The notes below the pieces were generated by a model that was given only the letters and a program-made list of their open reading frames with translations, had not been told where the DNA came from and ran no database searches. Shown here in pieces: positions 33,101 through 44,094 of a stretch of 64,000 nucleotides of DNA. A program made the translations under genes and the position numbers. The stretch lies in assembly GCA_006352455.1 (NCBI GenBank), contig VANL01000023.1, forward strand, positions 52,032 through 116,031, given 5' to 3'. Source of the stretch: Brachionus sp. 'Tiscar' (taxonomy: Eukaryota > Rotifera > Eurotatoria > Ploima > Brachionidae). Every line of letters begins with the position of its first letter. Position 1 is the first letter of the stretch.

Positions 33101-36100
33101 TAAAGTTATAAAGATAATCATTTAGAAAATCTAGAACAGCGAATAGGAAATTAAATTTTCGGATTAGTAATCCAGCGCATTGTTATTAATTTTAAAGAAA
33201 GATCTTATTTGAACATTTAAACAAACTTTTTCGTATTGATCTTCGCATGATATGTTTAGATAGATCAAATAAACCTTAAAAAAAGGATTTGTAAGATTTT
33301 TATTTTCAAGGAATACCAGATACAGTAATAAAAAATTTTAATAAATCTTTTCTTTTTTTTCATCTAAAGGTAAAAAAAAAATTTAAGAGAAGTTTAAAAT
33401 TTGGATCAATTGAGCCACAAATCATCTAGTTGTTTAATTTCCATAAAAACATATTTTCTTACAAAGATTAATTTGCTCACTTCAAAAAAATATTATAGTC
33501 TCTTTGCAAATTGAACTACAGAGTGAAAATATTTAAGACAAAAAATTTGATAAATTAATTTTAAATTTGTTTAATTAATAAGAAATTTTTCAAAATATCT
33601 ATGTAAAAATTTGACTTAAAGACATCATTTTTAAATTTTTAAGACTAGTTTTTGAAAGAATCAATTCATATTATGAATTAGAATTTAAGAGACTTTTCTT
33701 GTTAAGATAAAATTAATTGAATTAAAATTGTATCATTTTTTCAAAATAGACATTTTCAATCGATATGCCTAGTTTTCGTTTATTTTTAGAACTGAAAAAT
33801 TTTGTTTCCTAAATTTTTTAAAAAATTAAATAAAAAACTTTTTTTTCAACTCCTTGTTTTTTTTTATATATTTATTTTTAGAAGCACAAAAAATAGCTTT
33901 TTCATTCTATTAAAGAAAAAAAATTAATTAAACCATTCAATTTTTGAAGGACTGTTTTTATAAAAGTAACAGAGGAAATTAGTGCTTTTGTTAAAAAATT
34001 TCTTTTATTAGAAATATTTTACCTATTACTTAAACACTTTAAGTTAAAATTTATGCATTCAAATAGCTTCTTTAAATAAAAATACACATGAATTAATTTT
34101 GAAAAAAAATTAACTGCTTTATTTGATTCTCGCAAAAAAAAAAATCTGAAATTAAAAAAAAATTTTATTTTCAAAGATATAACTTTTGATTGTAAAAACA
34201 CATTATTCCATATTAGAAAAATTAATAATAATTCGAGAAAAGTTTTGAAATTTTTTGAGCCCATTTAAGTAAATCAATGATGAGTCTTTATATTTCAATT
34301 GATAACATAGAGAATGATCATAAAAATACGACCAAATAAATGAAGAGTCTACTTTATTAATAATTTAAATGCTTATGTTTGATATTGACAGCCAAGTGAT
34401 AATATTCCAAATGAAGAATATTATAAATTATGTAAAAATTGAGAAAAAAATATTTTTCACACTAAAAAATAATAAGATTAAGAATTAAAAAATTAAAATT
34501 CCAAACTGACTTAAATACGATGCTTCTATTGAGCTGGATAAGAGTTCACAGGAAATTTCCTGTAATTATTAGTGTTTTAATCCCATAATTTCAATTTAAA
34601 ATTAGATTAAATAACAGAAAACACAAAATTTAACTAGCAATTTTCTAATAATTAATTATAAATACCTTAACATTGACTCAAGGGACAGATTGCACTATAA
34701 GTTCTCAATAGAACGAGAAATGCCCAGCGAAAGAGTTTCTTAACAGTAAAAAATTATTCAAAATGGAAAAATTCAAATTCAAGAGTCACTTTTAACTAAA
34801 CCTTTTATCAACAGTTAAAAAAAAATTAAAAAAATCTAATCGATAAAATTTGAGATAAATTAGTGTTATCAGTTAAAATTTCATTAAAATATTAAAATTT
34901 GTCACTGGGGTTTTCTAATATTCTCTTTAAGAGACTAAGTTAAAATAAAAATATAAAAAATCTACATATTTATTTAATAAATGAATTAACTTATTTTTAA
35001 CTGTATTGAAAATATAATTTTATAATAAACTTTTAATTAAGTTATTTGTTTATATCCGTTCACTTAAGAAGCTCATATAAACATTAATAAAAAGCTCAAA
35101 TTTTAAATAAGACTCACCAAACAAAAGTGCTAGTTGCTAATAGCAATTTTGGCAAAGTGAAATAAAAAATTTTGCAAAATTTCCTAATAGTATTGATTAA
35201 AACTGCCTTACATGAGAACTTTTGGATAGAGGACGTTTCAAAATTTAGAGCCCATTCCAAAATAGCACTAGATAAACCCGATTTCCCAATTTCATCTATA
35301 AACCATACAATTTTAATCATACCATTGTCTATTTCTTCAGCTTGGATTATTTTAGGACTTGATGGTTTAGCTAAAAAATATATTTTAAATAAAGGCTAAA
35401 AATTAAGTCAAAAAACAAAACTTTTTATGAAAATACGAAAATATTTTTTATGAAAATAATCAGCCATTAATCCACACGAGTAGTTTCCTTGATAATTTTT
35501 GTCCAAATTTTCTAAAATAAGCACCGATGTCTGATTCCATGTAGAGTTATAAACTTGAGTGGGATTTAAATCAACATTAAAGGTATCAAACTTCCACTCA
35601 ATATTTGGAACCGGAAAGCCCTCAGAAACACAACTAAGTTCAATAGACGAGTTGTGATCTAAATAATATTCTTCAGTCTGATTTTCACCTTTTAGAAATG
35701 GCATAACTTGTACAAAAAAATTTTATTAATTTAAAACATTAAAAAAATTAAATTCTTACAATGCACATAAAGTATGTATTTTTTTGTCATATGTGAAAAA
35801 TTTTTATCATAACAAAAATATTCGCTCATGTCGTATCTGCTTACATTTTTGATATTTAGAATTGATGTCGCAAATGTTTGATTAGAATAGTTCAATTTAT
35901 AATCAAGTTCTTTTTTTTTTAATTTTTTTTCTTTCCATTTTAAACTAGGCATGGGATGTTTGCTCATCGAACACTCGATTGATACATCATCCGACTCGTT
36001 AACATGAATTACACTAGACTCATTAACAAACATAGGGCCAAATTTAATAAACAAATCAAAATTTTTATTTAACGACTTATCCAAATAACATGAGTAAGTC

Positions 36101-39100
36101 CCGTTGTGCAAATAAAAATCGCTCTTTTTCATATTAAAATAAATAGTTTTACGAAAATTTTCGTAGTCATATATTTCGACAAAATGCTTTATTTTATTTC
36201 CATTTTTAGTAAATTTAATATCCGGTATAGGATAGCCGATCGAGTAACAGCTAATATTGAATTGATCGCCTTGCGTTATTGCAAAATAGTTTGATTCATT
36301 TTGTAATTTAATCAGCGGAAGGAACTCTACTTTTAAATCCAACTTGTTACTTATAAGAACTTGTCCATTTGTAAGCTTTATCTCACAGAAATAAACTCCG
36401 TTGTCTTTTGAATAATTAAGAGAAAAAAGTTCTAAATTCAGTCTGTCATGATGAAAAGAACTGTGCGCAAATTTAGCTTCAGATAGTAATTTTGAGTTTT
36501 TAATCCATTTCAAATTGTCCAACTGTTCAATGCTTATTCCACTTATGTTACATGATAAAGTTGTACGAGAACCTTCTTTAAACCTGTAATCAGATTTTAA
36601 AGTGACTGTAACATTCCCTTAAATTTTTAAATTTTTATTTATTTTTGAAAGCATAAATATTAATTAAACTAATTTCAAAACTTAAAATAAATTTAATAAA
36701 TTAAACAACGATTATTTTTGAATTAGTTTAAAAAAGATAAAAAAATTTTATTCAGAGAATAAATTTTAACTAGAAATTTTGTAGAACTGTGCTAAGATCT
36801 CAATTTTTCAGTCTTTCAAATTTCAAATTTTTTGTTTAAAATTTAAATTACAATAATTCTATTTGGGATATTCTTTTAAATGGTATTGTGAAATTCAAAA
36901 ACAAAAAGAAGAAAAATTATTTTTTTTTGATTAATAAAAATTACTAAAATAGGATATATTTAAAGAAATATTGCTACAAACTTTTTAGCACCTTTTTTAT
37001 TAGAAATAATTTTTCTGATGTAAATAAAACACAAAATATAAAACATCAATAAGATTTAAATTGATTATTGATTTGATTTACAATACGTTTCTGAAATAAG
37101 TTGACAGCTTGCTTAAGCACATGCTCTAGAGCTGCGCTAGAAAACAAATTAAATGCTCTAGAACTGTTTAACTAGACTAGAGAAAGTGCTTAAGCTGTTC
37201 TAAACACTGTTAACTTATTTCTGAAACGATCTTAGTGATTTATAAAAAAAGGTAGAGTTGTTCTTTTTGTTTTTTAATTTCAAAATACCCTTTTAAATAG
37301 AAAATTAACTTTTTATTCTGATTTTAACTTAAATAAAGTTTAACCAAAGTGCCTTATATAATATAAAAATCATTAAAATATTTTTTTATCAAAGGTGTAT
37401 TAAAATTTATATAATCACCAGCATATTCGTATGGAACAGTCAAAGTCTAAATAAATTTGTTTGATGATTTCGAAAAAGAAGAAGAAAAAAACAGTTAAAA
37501 ATGATAAATTTTTTTTAAATATTAAGGTACAACTGAGACTTGAACTTGGATCAAAGTTGTTTAATTTAAAAAAATTCATAAAGCTATTTCTAGTAAATTT
37601 TAAACAATATATAAAAAAATACTTGAATACGATGTAATGATTAAAGTTTAAAAAGTTAAAAATTTCCTAAAAATTTTAAAATCAAAATGAATCCTTTTGA
37701 TTTGGTCCAAAATTTATTCCACAAAATGCATCAACTGATACTGTATTTTAATTTTTTTTCCTTTGTTCAAAAATTCACAATTCCGGAATGATTAAATTGC
37801 TTTTTTTTCTTAATTGATTTTCTATACTAATTTATTTTCGCCTTTTTGATAATTTATTTTCAACTAAATTTTTTAAATGAAAAAAAAATAGTGTAATTTG
37901 TTTAAAAGTTTTTAGAGTTTGCAATGTTCCTATTTTTCCTTAAAAAAAAGACTCGTATTTGAATTTTAATTTATAAAAGTATTATAAATATTTTTAAAAA
38001 AAAGTACATTTAAAACAAACTTTGTTTGATTTTTCACCAACAAATCCAAAATTGCTTAAAACGCTTATCATATAGCAATATTTAGTGTTAACAAAATGGT
38101 TTTTGATTTTAATAAGACTGTTATAATCTAAAGAAAATTTTTTTAATAAAACTTTTATTAATAACATTCCTTTTGCATACCCATAATAGAAGAGCAAAAA
38201 GAATTTGAGTCACATAAACGAGTCTTGTCTTTGCTTGATTTTAAAAAGCACTTGTTTTCAATACGGTTCCATGTAAAAGCCAAACATTTTGTGTTCAAAG
38301 CACATTTATAGAAACAATCGTTTAAGTTAAGATGATAAATCAATTGGTTTGGGTCTTCAAAGTCGTGTAAATTGCTTTCAAAATATTGATCAAAATAACT
38401 TGATTCGTTGATTGAAGAATGAATCAAATAAGTTCTGAGTTTGACTGGCTCGACAACTGTCCAGTTTAAAATAACTGTAAAATCTTTATTTTCTGCTCGT
38501 ATTCTCAACAGAGGCTTTAACTTAGCTTAAAACTAATTATTATTTTTAAGTTGACTATTTTTCAATTTACTTAAAACATATGTTATCAAATTAGATGATC
38601 CTTGGTTACCATAAGGAGTTTTAAAATTTATTTTGATTTTATAATTTGAAAAAAATTTTAAATTTTCAAGAATTAATTGATTCGATGAAGCTAAATTAAT
38701 TAAAATATTAAAATTTTTCTTCTTTTTATTTTTAAAAAATTTACATATTATTGTTTTAGAGACAATTGTAGGAACTTTGTTTGCGTTCATAGGCTCGAAT
38801 TTGTTTATCAAATGACAATTTCCTTGCGTAATGTTAAATGCATATCTAATGCAGTCATATTTTTTTGAACATTCACTGAAACACTCTTTCTCTGATTTGA
38901 AACTTCCTATTGAGGGTGGCAACGATATTTCAAAAAAGTTTTGAAAAAATTTCTCTAAAAAAAAATTTAATTACTCGTATTAAAATTGGTAATTAATACC
39001 TGCAAACAAGGAATTGAAATCAAAGTTGTCATTAAATGGTTCTTCGTTGATAGAAGTTTGAATATTATATCTACTAATCGGATAATTTTTGAAAGATCCC

Positions 39101-40792
39101 AACTGTTCCCATTTTACTTTTAGACTTTGGGTTCCCACTCTTTCCACACTAACGAATAGATCTATAAAATTTTGTTAAAATTTTTTAAATTTATTAATAT
39201 AAAATATGTTTAACTAATCCGACTATCCAACTGTTGATGAGAAGAATCTGAAAATTGGCTCCATTTTTTCTCAATTTCATCATAAGCCATTACTCGAAAT
39301 TTGTATAAATCATTATAAGGAAATTTTTTTAAAACAATTTCTCTTTTGTCTTCTAAATTCATAAAATATAATGAAATTATTGTTTTGTTATAATCTTTTT
39401 AATAAAATTTAAATATAATTTTCTTATTCAATTTATTATTTATTTAGGATGTTGTGGAGGCTTTTTTAATTTAATTCATTAATATCTGAGATTATTTAAA
39501 GATTATTCTTAAAAAATTAAAATAATAAGCGTCCGGAAATCTCAAATAACCTATAAAAAAGTGTGCCTAGTAAATTAACAATCAAAATTTAATTGCACTT
39601 AATTTTTTTAAACGCATTAAAATGGAATTATTAGCATCAAAAAATTGAAAACTTTTATACTTTTATCACAAAATTTAATGCATGGCATATTTTCATGTTA
39701 GAAAAAAAAAGCTCATGTCGACTTCGTGATCAAGTGTTCAAATAAATGTGACAAAAAAATTCACTATTAAAAAGCAATCGAGATTTTGTCTTATAATTTT
39801 TGGATAAAAAAATTAATAGGTTATTTTCAGCCAAATTTCTAAAGATACATCTTTTTAGTTTTTTAGAGAGTATCTTAAAAAACCAAATTTCAAATTTAGT
39901 TCTCTTTAATTTAGAAAATATCAGACTCAAAATTAAATTTTGAAATTTTAATATTTTTAAAACAAAATTGAACTGCTTAATAATTCCACTCATACTTCAA
40001 TTCAGTTGCTTCACCAGAATTTTACTTATTCTTGGATATTTAATAAGTTGTCCAGAATATATAGTTTAAATGTGTTTTTTAAAAGAAAAAGCACTGTCTT
40101 AGATTATGACCCAGATTTGATAGACTGTCATTTTTTCAATTAACTTTACCAATAAAAGAAATAGCTTTATAAGTATTGGGATTTGCATTTGATTATTTTT
40201 TTTTTTGAAAAATGAAATTCAATTTCATTAAGAAAAAAATACTAAATAATAGGGCGTAACTTTTAATTTAAAATTACCTAATATTTTAAAGAAATCTTCG
40301 TGTTCCCATCTCAAATCAGATTCATTTCCAGATTTGTTTTTTAAAAAGCAATTAGTTGTTAAATCATGTTTATAAACAAGTTGTCTGCACTCGAAAATCT
40401 TTATGCACTGTATGATACAATCAAAATTTGACTTGGCAGTAAAAGACTTTATCACTTCTCCAGATGTCACATTTACTTTTTCAAAGTTAACTTAAAGAAT
40501 AAAATTAATTCAACTTTTATTCAAAAGTTAAAAAAAATAGTTGCCTGGCCATTCATTAATATCATAATGAAAATCGTCATTGCTAAACTGAACTCTGATT
40601 CTATTATTTTCGGATGTTTCAACATTTTTATAAATCCATTTAATCAATATGGTTTCTTCATCTATTTGCTGCAGATCTGTTATTGAAGGCTTTTCTTATT
40701 TTAAATAAAATTAAAAGTAAGTTTTCACCAAAGAAGCTCTTACCTATTTGGCAAAACACCACTTGGAATAAGAGTAAAAAAAGAAAAAACAT
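26014..40792 (-). CDS. Receptor-type protein tyrosine phosphatase with split FN3/PAN modules, Ig domains, active D1 and degenerate D2
   Basis: Reconstructed exons: 40744-40792, 40545-40694, 40278-40490, 39224-39352, 39000-39161, 38571-38954, 38181-38525, 35760-36617, 35422-35706, 35212-35370, 30557-31272, 28566-28653, 28285-28502, 28112-28234, 27920-28059, 27723-27858, 27370-27669, 27198-27317, 27014-27148, one or more unresolved, and the last about 26014-26325. Phases agree at every listed join; the first 19 give 1570 residues. Domains: signal peptide (MFFLFLLLFQVVFCQ); FN3 half / PAN / FN3 half; FN3 half / PAN / FN3 half; FN3 half / PAN (17-477); four Ig (478-858); FN3 (859-960); TM about 976-998 (VLIAVLVVVFSIVGLFIVIL); a juxtamembrane stretch of about 150 residues; D1 with NASYIEG, WPD loop Asp about 1309 (KEWPDRSS) and Cys about 1339 in VHC|SAGIGRTG, all intact; then a divergent D2. 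It should dephosphorylate phosphotyrosine at the plasma membrane. Most internal exon boundaries of the ectodomain are phase 1. Introns hold several repeats. Exon 2 uses a GC donor. Confidence 0.85.
26642..26674. repeat. Near-perfect 33-base hairpin
   Basis: CAAGTTTTGTTGATAC, one C, then GTATCAACAAAACTTG. It lies in the unresolved 3' part of the receptor phosphatase gene, probably in an intron. Confidence 0.85.
28934..28990. repeat. 57-base hairpin in receptor phosphatase intron
   Basis: AAAAATCTGTTTAAATTAGC ... AATAGCCAATTTAAACAGATTTTT: the arms pair over about 24 bases with one mismatch around a 9-base loop. It is non-coding. Confidence 0.8.
29162..29316. repeat. Inverted-repeat (MITE-like) element in receptor phosphatase intron
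   Basis: The left end is CCAAATTTTGCGTTTACTCT followed by AACACAAAAATGGTATTTTC. The right end is AAATACCATTTTTGTGTTAG followed by AGGAAAAGCTAAATTTGG. The arms are about 40 bases and near-complementary; no ORF. Confidence 0.75.
29560..29760 (+). pseudogene. LINE reverse transcriptase fragment in receptor phosphatase intron
   Basis: The plus strand reads FQGSLFGSLLFVIFTNYI, then after a frame change LLFVDDTKLFRIIKNP. These are the two adjacent RT motifs QGS-x-LGPLLF-x-I(F)-x-N(D) and F-A-DD-T-K, including the catalytic Asp pair. The insertion is antisense to the host gene and truncated on both sides. Confidence 0.7.
30030..30220 (+). repeat. Copy of the GTAAATGCAACATAGTGCA foldback family
   Basis: It contains TTGTAAATGCAACATGGTGC, TCTGCAAAATTTGC, AAATTCTGTCCTATTTTGTT and CTGTACCAAATTTTC, in the order seen in the fuller copy at 61816-62160. 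It lies inside the receptor phosphatase intron 28654-30556. Confidence 0.5.
31273..35211. other. Large intron of the receptor phosphatase gene, nothing recognised
   Basis: 3.9 kb between the FN3-half exon (35212-35370) and the FN3/TM exon (30557-31272). The flanking phases match (phase 1). The sequence is homopolymer-rich with no coding-like block; the 81-residue minus ORF at 34019-34264 is low complexity. Confidence 0.5.
37086..37228. mobile_element. MITE-like inverted-repeat element in receptor phosphatase intron
   Basis: The left end CGTTTCTGAAATAAGTTGAC and right end AACTTATTTCTGAAACG are inverted repeats. Further inward, GCTTAAGCACATGCTCTAGA pairs with CTAGAGAAAGTGCTTAAGC. It has no ORF. 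The imperfect arms extend over nearly the whole 143 bp. It is less AT-rich than the intron around it. Confidence 0.8.
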
Positions 40793-42110
40793 GCTTGCAT
40801 GAAAATTTATTTTTTTGTCATTTAAAGTTTAAACTTTTTTAAAAACTCTTGGAGACCAAGTATTTGAGAAAACAATATTTTGAAAAATAAAATGAGAAGA
40901 TAAGCTAAATCGTTTAATAATTAAGAAGATGAGATTGAGAATTGAGTTTCATTAAGGTTAATAAAACAAAGTCTTAAGATTGTTTTTTAATTCATAAATT
41001 AAGTAAATAACTTTTTTAAAGTTAGAGAAAAAAACCACAGTCATCTTTTATTCTTGTACTTTTTTTTTTAAACGAAACCAAATATTTCAGTTTGCTTAGG
41101 GCTTTAAAAATAAAATAAAACTACAATAGATCACATTAAGAAAGATTAAGATATAATTTAGAGACAATAAAAATATTTTGCAACAATTAATGGCTAAAAA
41201 TAAATAAATAGCTTAAAGACCTGGAAATAAGAGTTGAATTTAGACAAAAAATTGAATAGTCAAAATTGACCGATAAATTTCAAAATAATTGATTTTTTCT
41301 TTTTAAAATTTTATCTCATAAATAAAGGCTAAATTCAATTTTTTTTACGAATAAAAAAAATTCTAAATACAATTTGTTTATTTCAGATAAATAGTTTGAG
41401 TATCTCGCAAAAATAGAATTTTTTTTTTCAAAGTATTGATCATATGCATTTAAATATATGGAACTACTAATTAAATAATTTATTTTTTAAATTAAGTGTT
41501 AATTAAAAGAAAATGTAATCTTTTGAAAATCTTAAATTCTCTTTTCAAGCATTGCATAAATTAGATACAACCATTTTATTTATTTTAATTTTTAATTTTT
41601 TACTTGACGGGACAAAACGAGTTTAAGAAGCGAATGAAAAATGAATACCAAAATTTAACGCAATAGAATTCTGTTTAGTTCTAAATGCAGTAGTTTATGA
41701 AACAAGATAGTGTATTATCAAATTATTTTTTATCAAAATTTTTTTTTAACTTTTAAGAAAGAGAAGCAAAAAATCAGAAATAACCAGGTTTTTTTTCGAG
41801 CCTTTGGCATTTTTGTTTAAAAAAAACTAATGCTTGGTAATCATCCATCAATATACCTTAAAAAATCAAGAAAAAAATTCATAAAAGCTTTGGACTTTTA
41901 CTGTTTCACTCATTATACCACATAGAAGCAAAGCAGCATATTTAGCATAAATTTTGTCATTGTCTTTTAGTGCATTCTCTGTAAAAAATTAACACAGTTT
42001 CCATTCTTTTTAGTTAAACAAGTGTGAAAATATTAGTTTGAAAATTAATTTTTTTTCACCAAAAAAAATATTTATTAATTGTTTTTCCTTATTCAGATTT
42101 AAGAATAAAA
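40793..42110. other. Upstream region of the receptor phosphatase gene
   Basis: 1.3 kb of AT-rich DNA between the phosphatase start codon and LINE debris. It should contain the phosphatase promoter, but I see no distinct TATA or initiator motif that stands out from the background. Confidence 0.4.
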
Positions 42111-42119
42111 TATTAGTAG

Positions 42120-42370
42120 TTGGTTGAACCGCGATTCGGAAAAATATCGGTGTGGAGCTCTAATAAGCTATAGAAATCGCTTCTTTATTTCACAATCCTT
42201 GATTCCAATTTCGAGCTGATGGCGTAGTCTAAGTGAAGTCTAATCATTGGAGTGCACAGATTTTAATGTTTTTAATATTGACTAAAATTTTTTAATATAC
42301 CCAAAATTCTTTTAACCATAGTCTTGTCATAATTTACTTGTGTATCCCATTTTAGATCATTTTTATAAAA
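42120..42370 (-). pseudogene. Decayed LINE reverse transcriptase fragment
   Basis: The minus strand encodes NDLKWDTQVNYDKTMVKRIL followed by GILKNFSQ, then in another frame LRLHLDYAIS-type sequence. This matches the LKW-x-x-QV-x(8)-LG-x-LKR segment just upstream of the LY-x-x-YVRPHLEY motif in CR1-type LINEs. Several stops are present. Confidence 0.6.
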
Positions 42371-42564
42371 GTAGATTTGATTAAAATTAATAAAATAAAA
42401 ATAGAAACTTATGAATTAAAAAAAATTATTTTAAAATATAAAATATTAAAATTGATTTAATTTTAATAATTTAATCAAAATATTGTTTTTAAAAATTAAA
42501 AAAAAGAAAAATAAAGCATACTTATATTTTAAATAAAAATACATTTTTATTAATAACTAGAGAA

Positions 42565-43192
42565 GAAAACATTTGAGTATTGGGATGCTCAATCATTTTT
42601 GCAACTTTACAAAACATATGTTAGACCCCATCTTGAATACTGCGTGCCTGCTTGGAATCCTTATTTAAAAAAGGATATATTTCGACTAGAACAAGTGCAA
42701 AGAAGAGCAACGAAACTCGTTCCACAAATAAGAAGTTTGAATTATGAGTCAAGGTTAGCTAATTTAGGATTGGAAACTCTAAAAGAAAGGCGAGAGTGTG
42801 GAGATCTGATTCAATTTTATAAAATTCAAAACAAATATAATCATGTCAACTGGTATTATGATGTGAAACTTATGAGTTCAGTTAACAATGAAGGACCAAG
42901 TAGAGAAGTAAGGGGAGCAAACCATCGCATTCGCTCTCAGCTAACAAAATGTGAAGCTAGGCGAAACTTTCTATCTAACCGAGTAGTGAACAAATAGAAT
43001 GTGTTGCAAAAGTCAGTTGTCACAGCAATTTCGATTAACCAGTTCAAAAACAGACTGGATAATGTCGGTAGAAATAATAAAAAATTAAAAGTCTGCTATA
43101 GCGGGACTACTTAAGTCTTCCTGCTTTGTCATTTTAGATTAACTAAATTGACCGTAGAATATAAACTATTATTATTATTATTATTATAACTA
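42565..43192 (+). mobile_element. 5'-truncated LINE (CR1/L2-like) copy with ATT-repeat tail
   Basis: The open block 42599-42997 (132 residues) starts LYKTYVRPHLEYCVPAWNPY, then LKKDIFRLEQVQRRATKLVP. This is the textbook C-terminal segment of CR1/L2-clade LINE ORF2. After a stop, NVLQKSVVTAISINQFKNRL continues in frame to NKKLKVCYSGTT, the usual end of these proteins (SVNSFKNRLDK). An (ATT)n tail at about 43168-43188 is typical for the 3' end of such elements. It is the best-preserved LINE piece here, with only one internal stop, so a relatively young insertion truncated at its 5' end. Confidence 0.85.
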
Positions 43193-44094
43193 TTCTTCCC
43201 TAAAGATATTTTTTAAATATCTACGCATTTACTTTTGATTTCCAATCAAGTCAATCGTTTACTCTAACACATGCTTCATCCCATCTCATCCCAAATTTGG
43301 TTAGCTCTTTCGTGAATACTCCAGATTGTCAAATCTTTCATCTATTTTGAAGTATACATTGAATAGCTTTGTTTAGTATACATGTTCGGTTCATTCTAAG
43401 TTCATGTTAAAGCCAGTACAGTATTTTAATCACGATGCATTGACTAATTTCTTCTGGATCATTTTTTAAGAGAGGATTAATTAATTATTGTATTAAAACT
43501 TTTTGTGAATAAATTAATTTTGTAAACATTCTAATTCATTTTTTTAATTCAAGTATTTCTGAAACTAAATAAAATTAAACGAGATTTTTAGTTATTAATC
43601 AAATTGAAAAAATTGAAAAATTTTTATTAAAAAGTATTAAAAGCTTGTTTATTAAAATATTAAATTTTTTATAAACAAAAAATCTTTAAATCTGATCTTA
43701 AGGGCATTTTATTATTTTATATATAATAATTATGCTCTTACAACTATCAACTAGCTATTATTTAAAATAATCAAGTCTTTATAGAAATTTTTATTTCAAA
43801 AAATGAAATTTAGAAAAAAAAATTAAGCAACCACCACATAATAAATATAATTAAAATATACTTTCGGAAAAATTTTAAATCTTGAAAGAAAAATAAAATA
43901 GTTTTTTGTGTGCACTGGCATCATTTCAAATTTTTAGTAAACACCAACACTGTTTGTCAAAAAAATAAAAAAAAAACAACCACCGTTAGGATAAATGAAT
44001 TCACAAAAATTTTATTTACAAGCCATCAAAATGAAAACGTTGTGACTCTATTTTTCGCTCTTTTTCATCCATTTTCTAAACAGCATGAATTAAT
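43193..44094. other. Intergenic between LINE tail and ITFG1 3' end
   Basis: AT-rich, no gene seen. The short plus ORF at 43910-44098 overlaps the ITFG1 terminal exon and is not supported. Confidence 0.45.

Noticed and set aside
35114..35211. C-terminal half of the 68-residue minus ORF as coding
   Set aside because: The exon must end at 35212 (CTCAT|GTAAGG) to match the phase of the FN3/TM exon; the rest is intron read-through.
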